DNA of 64,000 nt, taken from assembly GCA_018136815.1 (NCBI GenBank), contig CM030942.1, positions 807,797 to 871,796 of the forward strand, read 5' to 3'. Below, one piece after another: positions 62,616 to 64,000 of this stretch (the first letter of the stretch is position 1; each line of letters starts with the position of its first letter). The DNA comes from Isochrysis galbana. Its lineage: Eukaryota; Haptophyta; Isochrysidales; Isochrysidaceae. Below the pieces are notes generated by a model. The model was not told where the DNA came from, did not search any database, and saw only the letters and a program-made list of their open reading frames with translations. Position numbers and translations under genes: made by a program.

Positions 62616-64000
62616 AAAATTGGTCGAATGCTATGTGTGTGCCTCACGAGTGAGCAATAGGTTCATCAAAGGCCAGCGCCGAAGATGGGCATGCAGAATC
62701 CTGGCAGGACCTGGGCGCATTCATATCGGTAGTAGATGCCTAACTCCGCCTATCGTCAAAAAAATCCTCTTGAAGTTGTCTACCTGCTGCTCCTAGGCCA
62801 GTTCCACTCCGGGAACCCGGCTCCATCGCTCTTGCCCCTCACTCGCTCCCCTTTCCACTTCCCCCCTAGCTCAGTCCTTTTTCTTCACCCAACCATAAGG
62901 CCTGGCCCCGGCCCCCACACTCGGAACCATGCCCAAGGTAGTGCAACTGGGCCGAACCCCGGAAACCGGCAGAAAAAGGAATGGAGGGGGGGGAGGGGTG
63001 CGAAAGGATGCAAGGCCGGTGGCGGCATAAAGGTGAAAGATATGTAGGCAGTAGTAGGTGTTGGCCCCGAATCTACAGATTTTTTTTCGTGGTGCCCGAA
63101 AAATAACTCGAGTTGAATGCGTCGCCGCAGAGCCGCAGAGCCTCCGCGCACCTGTTGCGGCGCTCGCCATTGGTAGGTAAGTGGCAAATCAAGCGAAGAC
63201 ATAACAAAAAATCCTCTTAATAGTCACACCCCGCGCGCGACCCTGGACAACTATATCGTTGCCTCGCCCGTTCACCTATTCGCTCCCTTCTCCTGCCTTG
63301 CGGCAAGCGAAGACGTAACTTACAAAACACAAAACAGTCTCTTTCTCTTTCTCTTTCTCTTACTTACTTCTTCTTACTTACTTACTTCTTACTGACTGTA
63401 ATTGTAAACGTGGTTCGCGGACTTACTCGCCCGCGCGCTGCGCTGCGAGGGCGAGGGCGCCCACCACCACCACCATGCGACGAGGTGAGCACCAACGCTG
63501 TTGCCCTTGCACCTGCCCCCGCGCTAGATGAGCGCCACTCACCCACTCACACTCATCTGTGCCTGTGCCCATTTATGGCTATGGGCCAGTGGGAGCGGGT
63601 CAGAAGGGGCACTCCCAGGCCCCCATGGGCCAGCACTCGTATTGAACTTCCCCCCCCCTCCTGGTCACCAAGTAGACAGAGGACTGTGGAGGGCACCCAC
63701 GGCCAGCGAGGCATGCGCGGGAGAGGCAGGAGAGGCCAGGGGCTGAGCCCCAGCCTCCACTGCCCCCAGAGCTGCTTGGCTGGCCCTATGTGCGTTCGAT
63801 AGCCGTGTAGAGAATGGTAAGAGGTCATTTCATCCGGCTCTGATGCTGATGCGAGGAGAGAGCGACCGATGGCGTCGCTCTTCCTCTTCTCGGCCGCCCT
63901 GCCAGGGCGATACCTAGTCTACACGGTACACGGTGAAAGCCTCCGTGGCTGCATGCAGATTCATTCTTGTGAGGCACAACGGACGTGAAAAGTGAAAAGG
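62616..64000. other. Repeat-like DNA to the window end
   Basis: No gene is supported. The segment at 63020-63080 resembles 33860-33915 (a GTAGTAGGTGTTGGCCCCGA word before a T-run). CTTT/TTAC microsatellites occupy 63340-63400. At 63690-63780 the shared R2/R3 GC-rich core appears inverted (AGCCCCAGCCTCCACTGCCC). The remainder shows nothing recognisable. Confidence 0.55.

Overview
The window looks like nuclear DNA from a unicellular eukaryotic alga. Coding genes are GC-rich, often split by short GT-AG introns, and separated by long GC-skewed repeats with poly-G and poly-C runs. Best guess is a haptophyte. The reasons are a protein with two ADP-ribosyltransferase-like (ART) domains, a Cys-rich motif of the DGxCDDGG...DC.DCG kind next to a Pro-rich surface-type protein, plastid-lumen targeting of an FKBP, and IS5-like (ISL2EU-type) and hAT DNA transposons. 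This assignment is inference from gene content, not from any marker gene.

Layout. 1-2.0 kb: 3' part of a multi-exon ART protein. 3.8-7.3 kb: a complete HECT E3 ubiquitin ligase of the UBE3C/UPL6 type. 9.35-11.16 kb: a coiled-coil protein with a C-terminal zinc finger. 13.3-15.2 kb (minus): a NUP50-like FG nucleoporin with a RanBP1 domain. 17.7-18.4 kb (minus): a lumenal FKBP. 18.6-21.9 kb: retroelement debris, including Ty3/gypsy RNase H and an internally deleted LINE. 22.4-23.0 kb: a small secreted or organelle-targeted protein of unknown function. 24.8-27.4 kb (minus): a histone methyltransferase with two chromo-barrel repeats, PHD fingers and AWS-SET-postSET. 29.9-31.0 kb: a GT31 glycosyltransferase. 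34.3-35.1 kb (minus): a fucosyltransferase-like gene. 37.2-41.1 kb: a mosaic of Pro-rich, ankyrin, Cys-rich, IS5-like transposase and LRR pieces. 42.8-52.7 kb: one giant Sfi1-like coiled-coil gene of about 3,216 residues. 54.1-55.8 kb (minus): a CHK1/CAMK-like Ser/Thr kinase. 56.9-61.0 kb: two adjacent elements bounded by inverted repeats, the second carrying a SAP-domain ORF and a truncated hAT transposase. 61.6-62.6 kb: a four-exon DUF1415 protein.

The genes are ordinary eukaryotic housekeeping and regulatory genes and form no pathway or operon. The unusual biology lies in the accessory DNA. Repeat families end in short hairpins whose stem sequence changes between copies while staying self-complementary. 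Other elements have ends built from arrays of short palindromic words (TATTTGGCC.., CTGATATCAGG, CTAGATATC). At most introns in the window a GT follows the 3' splice site, so that GT flanks the intron on both sides, as expected for introner-like gain by target duplication.

Exon joins were deduced by eye from reading frame, GT/AG sites and family conservation. No transcript evidence was available. UTRs, promoters and polyadenylation sites could not be placed.
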